Shown here piece after piece: positions 26,453 through 34,961 of a DNA stretch of 64,000 nt. Numbering within the stretch: position 1 is the first letter of the stretch; each line of letters opens with the position of its first letter. Below the pieces are notes generated by a model. The model worked only from the letters and a program-made list of their open reading frames with translations, was not told the DNA's origin and did not search any database. This DNA comes from CADEED01 sp020442965 (GTDB taxonomy: Bacteria > Pseudomonadota > Gammaproteobacteria > Steroidobacterales > Steroidobacteraceae). The stretch is taken from positions 23,340-87,339 of the forward strand of contig JAWLAH010000011.1 of NCBI GenBank assembly GCA_041395525.1. Direction: 5' to 3'. Position numbers and translations under genes: made by a program.

Positions 26453-27175
26453 ATGACTACTCGCGGTAAACTAATGCCTGTCTGGAGTCCGCCCTTCGGC
26501 CCCGCTCCCTATCCCATGTTGAGCGCAGAACTGCTACTGGTGGAATTTGAGGCGGATCCTGATGAAATCCGCCGTATCACGCCTGAGCCGCTGCAGCCCG
26601 CTCAACACAACCGACTAAGTGCATTTGTTGGTCGCTGCAGTCAGCTGACGCACTCACTCTCGTATCACGAAGTCGCCATCGTGCAGCCGGTGGAGTTCGA
26701 AGGGCGCCAGGCGGTTACCGTGCCCTACATTTGGACGTCCACCGATACCGCTCTTCTAGCAGGCCGTGAACTCTACGGTATGCCGAAGATGATGTGCGAC
26801 GAAGGAACGATCCACAAGTCCGGCAACGAACTCACCGGCACCCTGCATCGCAGTGGCACATTGATGATGGAGCTTTCGATGGTGATTGACCAAGAAGGTG
26901 ACCCAGCGGCACTGCCATTTGGTCCGGAATTCACGTTTGTGCGCCATCTGCCGAGCCCGGACCCCGACTGGCCGGATATCAAACAACTCCTGTGGATATC
27001 GCTGCAGGAGTTCGAAATCGAGTTTTGCTGGCAGGGTCGCGGTCATGTCCAGATGCACCATCCGCTCTCGTCGGGCTTGACCGCGCTCAAGCCGACGACG
27101 ATCACTGGCGCGTGGTACGGGCAGTTTTCGTGGATTCTGCCGTCTGCGAAGATTCTGAGGGAATGGGAGCAGTAG
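26453..27175 (+). CDS. Acetoacetate decarboxylase-family protein
   Basis: 240 residues from ATG 26453 with GGAG eight bases upstream. The family fold is recognised from PYPMLSAELLLVEFEADPD and LLAGRELYGMPKMMCDEG, in which Lys112 occupies the Schiff-base position of acetoacetate decarboxylase. The second lysine, which lowers the pKa in the true decarboxylase (PKK), is Met here, so the reaction may be an aldol or hydration/dehydration type known for other family members. It is the last gene of the IclR-led unit, and its last 74 bases overlap the 3' end of the opposing oxidoreductase gene. Confidence 0.8.
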   Translation: MTTRGKLMPVWSPPFGPAPYPMLSAELLLVEFEADPDEIRRITPEPLQPAQHNRLSAFVGRCSQLTHSLSYHEVAIVQPVEFEGRQAVTVPYIWTSTDTALLAGRELYGMPKMMCDEGTIHKSGNELTGTLHRSGTLMMELSMVIDQEGDPAALPFGPEFTFVRHLPSPDPDWPDIKQLLWISLQEFEIEFCWQGRGHVQMHHPLSSGLTALKPTTITGAWYGQFSWILPSAKILREWEQ

Positions 27176-30100
27176 GCCCATTGGGGGCACTGTGCCTATC
27201 TAGCTCAGCTAACAGCTGTCCTCGAGCTGTGTGGAACTGCTTCAAGCTGGCCTGTTTCACAGGGCCATAGCCCCTGATCTCGGCAGGTAGCTCGGCGAGT
27301 CGTACCGCCAACGCGTGTGTGGTGTCGCTGAGGTCGGCGCAAAGCTGCGAGACCAGCACTTCGTAGTCGACAATCAATTGTCGCTCCAACTTGCGCTCTG
27401 CGGTCCAGCCGAACGGATCAAAGTGCGTGCCGCGCAGAAATCGCAATGACGCGAGCGTTCGCAAGACCGGAAGCACCCACTGCCCGAAGGCAATCTTGCG
27501 CGGCCGTCCGGTGTTACGGTCGCGGCGCGCGAGCAGCGGCGGTGAAAAATGAAAGCGAAGTTGGTAGTCGCCCTCGAACTGTGCGGCAATGCCCGTCCGA
27601 AACATCGGCTGCGAATGCAGGCGGGCAACCTCGTACTCATCCTTGTATGTCATTAGGCGAAACGCCGTCCAAGCGACGGCACTCGTCAGAGCGTCGCTAT
27701 CTGGCATGATCTTGGATTCCGCAGCGCGCACATTATCGATCAGACTTCGGTACCGGGCCGCGTACCGATCGTCCTGATAGTCGCGCAGGAAGGCGGCGCG
27801 CCTCTCGATCTGTTGCACCATCGTGAATTGAGTTGGCGCTGTCATACCCAACTCCTGCTGCGCAGCCGGATCGGCAGCGAGTCGTCGCCCCCAGCGCAGC
27901 GCCGCGATATTGCGATCGACGGCCACACCATTCATGCGGATCGCCTCTTCCATCGACTCGGGGCCGATGGGTATTCGGCCGCCTTGAATCGCATACCCGG
28001 TCATCAAGAGACCCGCAGCAATGGGATCACCGACGGCGGCTCTCGCGGCTTGTAGGGCCAGCAGCGACTCTACCGTTTCGACACGGTCGCGCAAGCGTTC
28101 GATCAGCGCGTCACTATCTACCAACGCATCGATATTGCGTGTGAACGCGCCCGTCTGAGTTGCATCCAGATTCGCGATCGCATGAGTGTGCGGCCCAAGT
28201 CGCGACATCGCATCTGGCATGGTCGCAACGACCAGATCGATCGCAAGCAACAAGTCTGCTCCGCCGAGCGGAATGCGCTCGCCGGCTAGCGAGCTTGCAT
28301 CGCGCGCAATCTGCACGTGGCCCAGCACAGGCCCACCCTTCTGCGCCATGCCAGTCACGTCGTTTACACTCGCGACAAGCCCCTCGATTCGCGCAGCCAT
28401 ACCGAGCAGCGCGCCAACCGTGACGACGCCTGTACCGCCAATGCCGGCCAACAGGATGCGCGATACTGCTCCCACGGGAGTTGTCTGCTCGGCGGGTGGC
28501 AGCATGCCGCAGCCCGCAAGAGTTTGCTTCGTTTTTAGCCGACCACCTTCGATCGTCACGAAACTGGGGCAAAAGCCTTTCAGACACGAGAAGTCTTTGT
28601 TGCACGACTGTTGATCGATCTGTCGCTTGCGGCCGAACTCCGTCTCGATAGGCACGATCGACAAACAATTCGACTGAACGCCGCAATCCCCACAGCCCTC
28701 GCAGACCAGTTCATTGATCACGACACGGCGTGCGGGATCGGGAAATGCGCCGGCCTTGCGTCGACGCCGCTTTTCGGCTGCGCAGGTCTGGTCGTAGACA
28801 ATGGCTGTGACGCCCGGAACATTCTGCAGTTCGCGCTGCAGCCGATCGAGCGCATCCCGATGATGCACGGTAACGCCTCTGGCGAAGGCATCACCGGTCG
28901 GGTACTTGTGCGGCTCGTCTGTGACGACAACCACCTGTGCGACTCCTTCCGCCGCCAATTGACGCGTCATGCGCGGCACGGTTGGTAGTCCCTCGACCGG
29001 CTGGCCGCCTGTCATTGCCACGGCGTCGTTATAGAGAATCTTGAAGGTAATATTGACGCCGGCGATTACCGCTGCACGAATTCCGAGATAGCCCGAATGC
29101 TGGTAGGTACCGTCGCCCAAATTCTGAAACACGTGTTCATGGCCCGAGAATGGCGCGATCCCGATCCATGTTGCCCCCTCGCCGCCCATGTGCGAAAACG
29201 TGAGCATGCCACGGTCCATGCCCATCGCGAGCGTGTGACAGCCGATACCACCCACGGCGATTGCGCCTTCCGGAACACGCGTCGACGTGTTGTGAGGACA
29301 ACCGGAACAAAAGAATGGCAACCGAATTTGTGCGGGTGCGACGCTATGCTGGGCAACGCGCGCCGCGATCTCGGCACCCCGTGCCGCGGGCAGGTCGAGC
29401 CGCTGCGCGATGATCAACGCGACTTTCAGTGCATCCACCTCGCCACTGTCGGGCAATAGCGGATGCCCGCGCTCGTCATGCTTACCGATCACTCGAGTCC
29501 CGGCGCCCGGTCGGCGATCGTGCAACAGAACCTTAACCTGGTCTTCCACTAGTGGTCGTTTGTCTTCAACCACTAGCACAGTCGGCAGATCGCGCAGAAA
29601 TTCAAGCAGCGCTTCTGGTTCGAGAGGCCAAACCATCGCAGGTTTGTACAGGCGCAGCCCAAGTGATGGGAAGTCTCTCTCGCTGACACCGAGTTCCTGC
29701 AGCGCGAGTCTCAACTGCGCAAACGCGCGTCCGGACGAGATGATGCCGAGTTTCCCGCGGGAGTCGCCACGCGCATCGCCTGATAGTGTGCGATCGATCC
29801 CAGCGGCACGCGCAAACGCGAGCGCCGCCGGCAACTTGACGCTCTTCGCGCGCGCTTCCATCGCATCGAAAGCCTCGGGCCAGCGCAGATGCACGCCGTC
29901 CGCGGGGAGCGAGAAATCCCACGGCGTCGGAAAACTCAGATTCTCATCGGGCAGTGTAATCAGAGCCGAGGACTCGCAGATCGAACCGGCGAGTTTGACG
30001 CCCACCCACGATCCACAGTACCGAGACAACGCCCAGCCAAACAACCCGAGGGACAGAATGTCTGCAACGTCAGAAGGTGCGAGCACCGGCATCAGACAAT

Positions 30101-30596
30101 CCACAAAGCCGTACTCCGACTGATGACCGAATGCCGAGGATTTCGCCAGATGATCGTCACCCGCGACAGCGAGCACGCCGCCGAGCGGCGAAGTCCCCGC
30201 ATGCGAACCGTGCTTGATGGCGTCCATCGAACGATCGAGCCCGGGGTTCTTGCCGTACCAAAGAGAAAACACGCCATCGTACTTCGGTTGCGGGAACAAT
30301 CCGACCTGCTGCGTGCCCCAGCACGCGGTAGCGGCAAGATCCTCATTGAGGCCCGGCTCGAAGCGAATGTCACGCCGCGCAAGCAAGGCGCGAGCGCGCA
30401 TGACTTCCCGATCAAAGCCGCCGATCGGTGACCCACGATAGCCGCTGATGAAGCCGGCAGTATGATGTCCCGCGCGCTCATCACTCTCTCGCTGCAGCAA
30501 CGTCAGGCGGACGAGCGCCTGCATGGCAGAGAGATACACCTCACCGCGCGGCTGCAGGTATTTATCGTCTAGACTAACTACTTGAAGTGTCGTCAT
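27102..30596 (-). CDS. Indolepyruvate ferredoxin oxidoreductase, fused three-domain form
   Basis: 1164 residues, the normal length for the fused proteobacterial enzyme. N-terminal half: GFISGYRGSPIGGFD and the ThDP-binding part around PFFCSGCPHNTSTRVPEG and GGIGCHTLAMGMDRG. Middle: ferredoxin-like cysteines CEGCGDCGVQSNCLSI. C-terminal: the gamma-type domain LLAGIGGTGVVTVGALLGMAA. The enzyme oxidatively decarboxylates arylpyruvates (indolepyruvate, phenylpyruvate) to acyl-CoA. The C-terminal tail of about 25 residues is low in conservation and overlaps the opposing gene. It precedes no other gene of its unit except, upstream, an MFS carrier and TonB receptor on the same strand. Confidence 0.9.
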   Translation of the reverse strand: MTTLQVVSLDDKYLQPRGEVYLSAMQALVRLTLLQRESDERAGHHTAGFISGYRGSPIGGFDREVMRARALLARRDIRFEPGLNEDLAATACWGTQQVGLFPQPKYDGVFSLWYGKNPGLDRSMDAIKHGSHAGTSPLGGVLAVAGDDHLAKSSAFGHQSEYGFVDCLMPVLAPSDVADILSLGLFGWALSRYCGSWVGVKLAGSICESSALITLPDENLSFPTPWDFSLPADGVHLRWPEAFDAMEARAKSVKLPAALAFARAAGIDRTLSGDARGDSRGKLGIISSGRAFAQLRLALQELGVSERDFPSLGLRLYKPAMVWPLEPEALLEFLRDLPTVLVVEDKRPLVEDQVKVLLHDRRPGAGTRVIGKHDERGHPLLPDSGEVDALKVALIIAQRLDLPAARGAEIAARVAQHSVAPAQIRLPFFCSGCPHNTSTRVPEGAIAVGGIGCHTLAMGMDRGMLTFSHMGGEGATWIGIAPFSGHEHVFQNLGDGTYQHSGYLGIRAAVIAGVNITFKILYNDAVAMTGGQPVEGLPTVPRMTRQLAAEGVAQVVVVTDEPHKYPTGDAFARGVTVHHRDALDRLQRELQNVPGVTAIVYDQTCAAEKRRRRKAGAFPDPARRVVINELVCEGCGDCGVQSNCLSIVPIETEFGRKRQIDQQSCNKDFSCLKGFCPSFVTIEGGRLKTKQTLAGCGMLPPAEQTTPVGAVSRILLAGIGGTGVVTVGALLGMAARIEGLVASVNDVTGMAQKGGPVLGHVQIARDASSLAGERIPLGGADLLLAIDLVVATMPDAMSRLGPHTHAIANLDATQTGAFTRNIDALVDSDALIERLRDRVETVESLLALQAARAAVGDPIAAGLLMTGYAIQGGRIPIGPESMEEAIRMNGVAVDRNIAALRWGRRLAADPAAQQELGMTAPTQFTMVQQIERRAAFLRDYQDDRYAARYRSLIDNVRAAESKIMPDSDALTSAVAWTAFRLMTYKDEYEVARLHSQPMFRTGIAAQFEGDYQLRFHFSPPLLARRDRNTGRPRKIAFGQWVLPVLRTLASLRFLRGTHFDPFGWTAERKLERQLIVDYEVLVSQLCADLSDTTHALAVRLAELPAEIRGYGPVKQASLKQFHTARGQLLAELDRHSAPNGPTAPIPSESSQTAESTKTARTTRQ

Positions 30597-30611
30597 ACGA
30601 GCCGCCGCACA

Positions 30612-31991
30612 TCAAGCCTGCACGAGCTTGGCGGCGGAGCGACGAAAATGCGGTAACCCCCACCACAGGACCAGCGCCGCGAGCGGCGCCACAAGGGTAT
30701 TCGCAAGCGCGAGCGACTTCCCAACAGCCAGATCGTTCTGGAACAGGTAGTCGGTGAATAGGGCAACGAGCGTCGCGCCACCGCCGAGCCCAACCAGATT
30801 CAAGCAGCACAGATACAAGGATGAAGCCGTCGCACGCATCCGCGGCGGGGTCACTAACTGGATGGCAGTAGCCGCTGCCCCATAGGGCATGCTGGTAAAG
30901 AACATCAATCCCGCGAAACCGATCAAACAGAGCGCGAAGGATGAAGTGAGCGTCGTACCGAAGCCAAACGGAATCGCGCACAACGCGCTGAAGAGACCGA
31001 CCCGCATGCTCGAATCACTGTGGCCACGTTCTCGCCAGCGATCAGTCAACCACCCGCCGATCAGCACGCCGAGTGACCCAAATACCAACAACAACGAGCC
31101 GATCCAAAGTCCGGATCTTCCCGGGGGTATCTCGAACACGCGCGTCAGATAGGCAGGGAACCAGGACATAGTCCCGTTGAACACGACGCCGAGCAGTGAG
31201 AATCCCGCCAGATGCGAGACGTAGGTCTGCCGATTGGCGCGCATGTGGGCGAGCAGCGCAGCGAAAGCCGTGCGTAGCCGTGGCGATGGTGCGGCTTGCT
31301 TCGCGCCGCGACGCGCAGGTTCCGGCAGCGTCATTGCCCAGAGCGCAATGACGAGACCTGGAGCCCCCACAATCATGAACACCATTTGCCAGAGACGGAC
31401 TTCCCCTACCAGCGGCAACCACACGGGCGCGCCACTAGCGACACTGCCGATCACAGCGCCGCCGATGAGAAACGCCAGCCCGGCGCCGGCAAATGCGCCG
31501 ACTGTATAGACGGCGAGCGCGCGTCCCAGGCGATGCGGCGGGAACAAATCAGAAATCATGGAATAGACCGACGGCGACAGCACCGCCTCGCCCACGCCCA
31601 CGCCAATACGCGCCGCAAACAACTGCCAGTACGATTTGGCCGCACCGCACAGCATTGTCGCTACGCTCCAGAACAGGATACCAGCGGCAATTATGTTGCG
31701 CCGATTCAGCCGGTCAGCAAGCAGCGCCATCGGAATTCCAAGCGTCGTATAGAAGATCGCGAACGCGAATCCTTGCAGCAGGCTGAGCTGCGTGTCGGTC
31801 ACGCCAAGATCGGCACGTATCGGTCCCACGAGCAACGCAATAATCGAGCGATCAATGAACGACAGGATATAGGCTATTGTTAGCACGCCCACCGCGTACC
31901 AACCGAGCGCCTCCTTCGGCCACGGAACGCCTCCGTCCGCCGCCGCCGAGGTCGGCGCCGCGGTTCTGTTGGTCGAGCCCGAGTCGTTCAT
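30612..31991 (-). CDS. MFS transporter, spinster-like
   Basis: 459 residues, twelve predicted membrane helices beginning near residue 30 (AVGVLTIAYILSFIDRSIIALLVGPI). IPMALLADRLNRRNIIAAG is the MFS loop 2-3 motif, and RIGVGVGEAVLSPSVYSMISDLFPPHRLGRA matches the spinster/sphingosine-type subgroup common in catabolic clusters. It probably imports an organic acid or aromatic acid across the inner membrane. It lies 15 bases before the indolepyruvate oxidoreductase gene and 32 bases after the TonB receptor, so outer- and inner-membrane uptake and a first oxidation step may be one transcript. Confidence 0.87.
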   Translation of the reverse strand: MNDSGSTNRTAAPTSAAADGGVPWPKEALGWYAVGVLTIAYILSFIDRSIIALLVGPIRADLGVTDTQLSLLQGFAFAIFYTTLGIPMALLADRLNRRNIIAAGILFWSVATMLCGAAKSYWQLFAARIGVGVGEAVLSPSVYSMISDLFPPHRLGRALAVYTVGAFAGAGLAFLIGGAVIGSVASGAPVWLPLVGEVRLWQMVFMIVGAPGLVIALWAMTLPEPARRGAKQAAPSPRLRTAFAALLAHMRANRQTYVSHLAGFSLLGVVFNGTMSWFPAYLTRVFEIPPGRSGLWIGSLLLVFGSLGVLIGGWLTDRWRERGHSDSSMRVGLFSALCAIPFGFGTTLTSSFALCLIGFAGLMFFTSMPYGAAATAIQLVTPPRMRATASSLYLCCLNLVGLGGGATLVALFTDYLFQNDLAVGKSLALANTLVAPLAALVLWWGLPHFRRSAAKLVQA

Positions 31992-32023
31992 CGCACCGTG
32001 CGAATCACCTCTCTATGCTCTGT

Positions 32024-34207
32024 TCAGAACTTAGCCTTCACGCTGACCAGCCACGTGCGCGGATCACCGGGATAAACCTCGATGAAATTGATTCCCGCAA
32101 AGTCAAACGACTGCGCCAGATACCGGTTGTCAAAGCAATTCTTGCATGAGAGCGCGATCGAGTACTTGCTGTCATTCAACTCGTAGGCGGCCGACGCATT
32201 CCAAACCTCGACGTTTCCGGATTTGCCAAGCGGCGAGTCCTGCAGGTTGGTGAAGTGGTCTTTGAGGAAGGTGTAGTCGGCACTCAACCGAACCGCGTTG
32301 CCATTCTGCAATGGCTTGGTGTAGGTACCACCCACCTTGGTCGTTAGTTTCGGCATGCGCTGCGGTACTTTTCCGATGGCGGTGCCAAACACGAGCGGCG
32401 AAACGCCCTTGTACTCGCCGTCCTGCACACCGATCGCCGCAAACAGATCGAGCTCGCTCGAGAGTCGCGCAGTCCCCTCGAACTCGAAGCCGTAGAACTC
32501 AGCGTCCTGGGTGGTCACGATGAAGTTACCGTTGGTTCCCGTCGCCGTGGCGAAGAAGTCAGTGTAATCATAGTAATAAGCGGTGTAGTTCAATCGCGCC
32601 CGACCATCGAGGACTGTAGTCTTGACGCCAATCTCATAGGAGTCCAAGTATTCAGGACTGAAATCGACGAATTCAGCCGCGCTATTGGTGCGCGCGGACC
32701 AACCACCGCTCTTGTAGCCCTGTGAATACGTAGCGTACGCCAGGATGTCATCCGTGAATCGGTATTGAAGCCCAGCCTTACCAGAGAAGTTGTTATCCTT
32801 GATAGTCATCGGAACGCCCTGCGCTTCGAGCGACGCGGTGTTAAACCCCGGTGCACCGCCGCCGGGCGGTGTGAACGCAAACGGCCCGCCGATCCATTGC
32901 TCGATGCCGAGTGACTTGTCGTCTTTGGTATAGCGTCCGCCCAGCGTCAAGGTAAATTTGTTTGTTAGGTTATAATTCACTTCCGCGAAGGCCGCGTAGC
33001 TCTTCGACGATACGTCGTAGTAGCGGCGAAAGAAGGGCAACGGCACACGAACACCGGGTGCCGGCGCCAGATTGATCTGATCACCGATGAATGCTTTGCT
33101 CTTCTCGTCGTAGTAGTAAGCGCCCAGGACATACTTCAGACGATTGTCCTGCACGTTGCCGCTCAGTCGGAATTCCTGTGTGACCTGGTCCGTGTCGTTT
33201 TCTGTCCAGAGCTTGAAGATCGGAATGGGCTGATCCGTGAAATCCAATTCATAGATCTGATAGATGTTGCGCACACCTGTGATCGACGTGAAGTCCATCG
33301 TGTCGCTTATTTTCCAGTCGACCGTCAGCGAGCCGCCGTCTGTATGGCTGATGTTGTAAGTGTGATCGCCACTCGTTGAGATAAAGTAGTCACTGGCTAC
33401 CGGGTGCGCAAGCCCAGCGATATCGAATCCGTAGACGCCCTGGTTCTCCGCACGGTAGTAGTCATAGGCAAGGTTCACTTCAACCGCGTCGGCCGGCAGC
33501 CACCGGAAGGCTGCGCGAGCGCCCCAATTGTCGCGATCATTGACGTCCTTGTTCAAGATCACGTTGCGTGTGATTCCGTCCCCCTTCTCAACGAGTGCGC
33601 TAAATCGGCCTTGGAAGGTTTCGCTGACCGGGACATTGACCGAGCCGCGCAAGGACCAGCGATCGTACTCGCCATAACTCGCTTCCATGCTACCGGCGAA
33701 TTCGTTGTCAGGGCGCTTGGTGATGACACGCACTGCGCCACCGCTCGTGTTTCGTCCGTACAAGGTGCCCTGCGGTCCGCGCAAGACCTCGACGCGCTCG
33801 ACGTCAAATAGGTTCAGATTGTTTACGCCCTGCCGTGCGAAGTAGATGTCGTCGAGGTAGAAGCCGATCGCAGTATCCAATGTGACAATCGATTCCGTGC
33901 TGCCTATGCCGCGTAGGAAGATCGTAGTGGAGGCAGCCTGGCCCGGATTATTGCTCACGAACAAGTTCGGTACGTTCGATACAACGTCGATGACGTTGAA
34001 TGCCTGGCGCCGCTCCATTTCCACGGTGTCGAATGCGGATACCGCCGCCGGTACATCTTGGACGTTCGCTGAGCGACGCTCGGCGGTGACGATAATCTCC
34101 TCGAGAGCCAGAGAGTCCGCTGGCTTCTCCTGTGCAAGAGCGGAAAAAGACGCGACTAGCGTGCCCATCGCGCCAACGGCGACAATAGACTTGGAAAGTA
34201 GTTTCAT
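32024..34207 (-). CDS. TonB-dependent outer-membrane receptor
   Basis: 727 residues. A signal peptide (to SALAQ) is followed by a TonB box-like EEIIVTAERR and a plug domain (VPNLFVSNNPG, LRGIGSTES, VEVLRGPQGTLYGRNTSGGAVRVITKRP). A beta barrel with repeated YRF/YYDY strands ends in a C-terminal Phe (VSVKAKF), as needed for outer-membrane insertion. This subfamily (Sphingomonas/Caulobacter-type) takes up carbohydrates or aromatic compounds rather than siderophores; the ligand is unknown. CKNCFDNRYL near the end has two cysteines where most receptors have VKNLFD. Confidence 0.9.
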   Translation of the reverse strand: MKLLSKSIVAVGAMGTLVASFSALAQEKPADSLALEEIIVTAERRSANVQDVPAAVSAFDTVEMERRQAFNVIDVVSNVPNLFVSNNPGQAASTTIFLRGIGSTESIVTLDTAIGFYLDDIYFARQGVNNLNLFDVERVEVLRGPQGTLYGRNTSGGAVRVITKRPDNEFAGSMEASYGEYDRWSLRGSVNVPVSETFQGRFSALVEKGDGITRNVILNKDVNDRDNWGARAAFRWLPADAVEVNLAYDYYRAENQGVYGFDIAGLAHPVASDYFISTSGDHTYNISHTDGGSLTVDWKISDTMDFTSITGVRNIYQIYELDFTDQPIPIFKLWTENDTDQVTQEFRLSGNVQDNRLKYVLGAYYYDEKSKAFIGDQINLAPAPGVRVPLPFFRRYYDVSSKSYAAFAEVNYNLTNKFTLTLGGRYTKDDKSLGIEQWIGGPFAFTPPGGGAPGFNTASLEAQGVPMTIKDNNFSGKAGLQYRFTDDILAYATYSQGYKSGGWSARTNSAAEFVDFSPEYLDSYEIGVKTTVLDGRARLNYTAYYYDYTDFFATATGTNGNFIVTTQDAEFYGFEFEGTARLSSELDLFAAIGVQDGEYKGVSPLVFGTAIGKVPQRMPKLTTKVGGTYTKPLQNGNAVRLSADYTFLKDHFTNLQDSPLGKSGNVEVWNASAAYELNDSKYSIALSCKNCFDNRYLAQSFDFAGINFIEVYPGDPRTWLVSVKAKF

Positions 34208-34264
34208 GATGACTCCCAGAGCGTGAACTGAAGCGCGACGACCGCTTCGTGGGTAGAAGCACCG

Positions 34265-34313
34265 ACGTTAGATCTCGGTGAGCGCGGGGTCAATACATAG
34301 GTCCGTACCTATG
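34265..34313 (-). promoter_or_regulatory. TonB-receptor promoter with upstream inverted repeat
   Basis: On the minus strand a TTGACC -35 (34288-34293) and TAACGT -10 (34265-34270) are 17 bases apart. Two bases upstream of the -35 lies a perfect 7-bp inverted repeat CATAGGT-CCGT-ACCTATG (34296-34313). A site directly upstream of -35 suits an activator. The transcript leader would be about 50 bases. Confidence 0.5.
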
Positions 34314-34325
34314 GGCTAAACGTTC

Positions 34326-34683
34326 ATGAATGTGAATAGTAGGCCGCGGGCGCGCATGGCGGCATTTGCCGGCTGCCGCCACCTTCGAAAGGCTGTAGCC
34401 GGCATATTGCGGTGGACGGAACCATGCGCCAACCGAAATAGTGTCGGCGATCAACCATTCGCTTCAGTCATCAGCCCGCTATCGTCCAGCGACTGGGACG
34501 ACGACAGCATCCGCCGCTCTTTTGCCGCGGAGCGTACCTGAGCACGCCGGCGTTGTTGATCAGCAAGTGACGTCCTTGGCCTCGTCTGCCGTCGCGCGTC
34601 GCGGACTGTCGAGCAAACACCTGCCGGAACCACTCCAAGGCTGGGCGTCGCGTTTCAATCGCGGTTCCCCCGACTAGACGCAC
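34326..34683 (-). pseudogene. Decayed short-chain dehydrogenase
   Basis: Fragments in different frames match the intact SDR at 18.7-19.6 kb. HLLINNAGVLRYA (compare WLINNAGITG) is followed after a frame change by SAAKERRMLSSSQSLDDSG (compare SSDAKERRVLSCSTLDNC). After a deletion comes IADTISVGAWFRPPQYAGYSLSKVAAAG (compare NIISVGAWFCLPEYSSYSMSKAAAA). The nucleotide-binding N-terminus and the C-terminal third are missing. It is a remnant between the TonB receptor promoter and the 34.7-45.4 kb gene train. Confidence 0.75.
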
Positions 34684-34941
34684 CTAACTTCTATAGACAA
34701 AGAAGTAGTAGATCACCGCGGCGAACACAATCGCATCCACGACCACAATCAGGCGGATCAGAGTCCTGCGGCCCTCTTTCGCTCGCTCTTGGTAGCGGGT
34801 ATTGAGCGCCGGATCGGCCTTGAGTGCTTCGTCGACGCGCGCTTGGGCGCCCTTGAGATCCACGCCTTCTCGTTCGCGAAGTATTTTCACGGCCGCGAGC
34901 ATCTTGCCCTCGCCGAGCGCCACTTTGGCTTCGGTGGGCAA
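34684..34941 (-). CDS. Ribosomal L7/L12 C-terminal-like peptide with membrane anchor
   Basis: 85 residues from TTG 34941. GKMLAAVKILREREGVDLKGAQARVDE resembles the C-terminal domain of ribosomal L7/L12 (KxxxVKxLREATGLGLKEAK), and one membrane helix near the end (LIRLIVVVDAIVFAAVIYYFF) anchors it. The frame extends upstream without a stop. A CTG at 34965 has a good GGAG site and forms CTGA with the stop of the preceding gene, so the true protein could be 93 residues starting SARGFKPLP. Its function is unknown. Last gene of the 10.8-kb minus-strand train. Confidence 0.6.
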   Translation of the reverse strand: MPTEAKVALGEGKMLAAVKILREREGVDLKGAQARVDEALKADPALNTRYQERAKEGRRTLIRLIVVVDAIVFAAVIYYFFVYRS

Positions 34942-34961
34942 GGGTTTGAAGCCGCGCGCGC

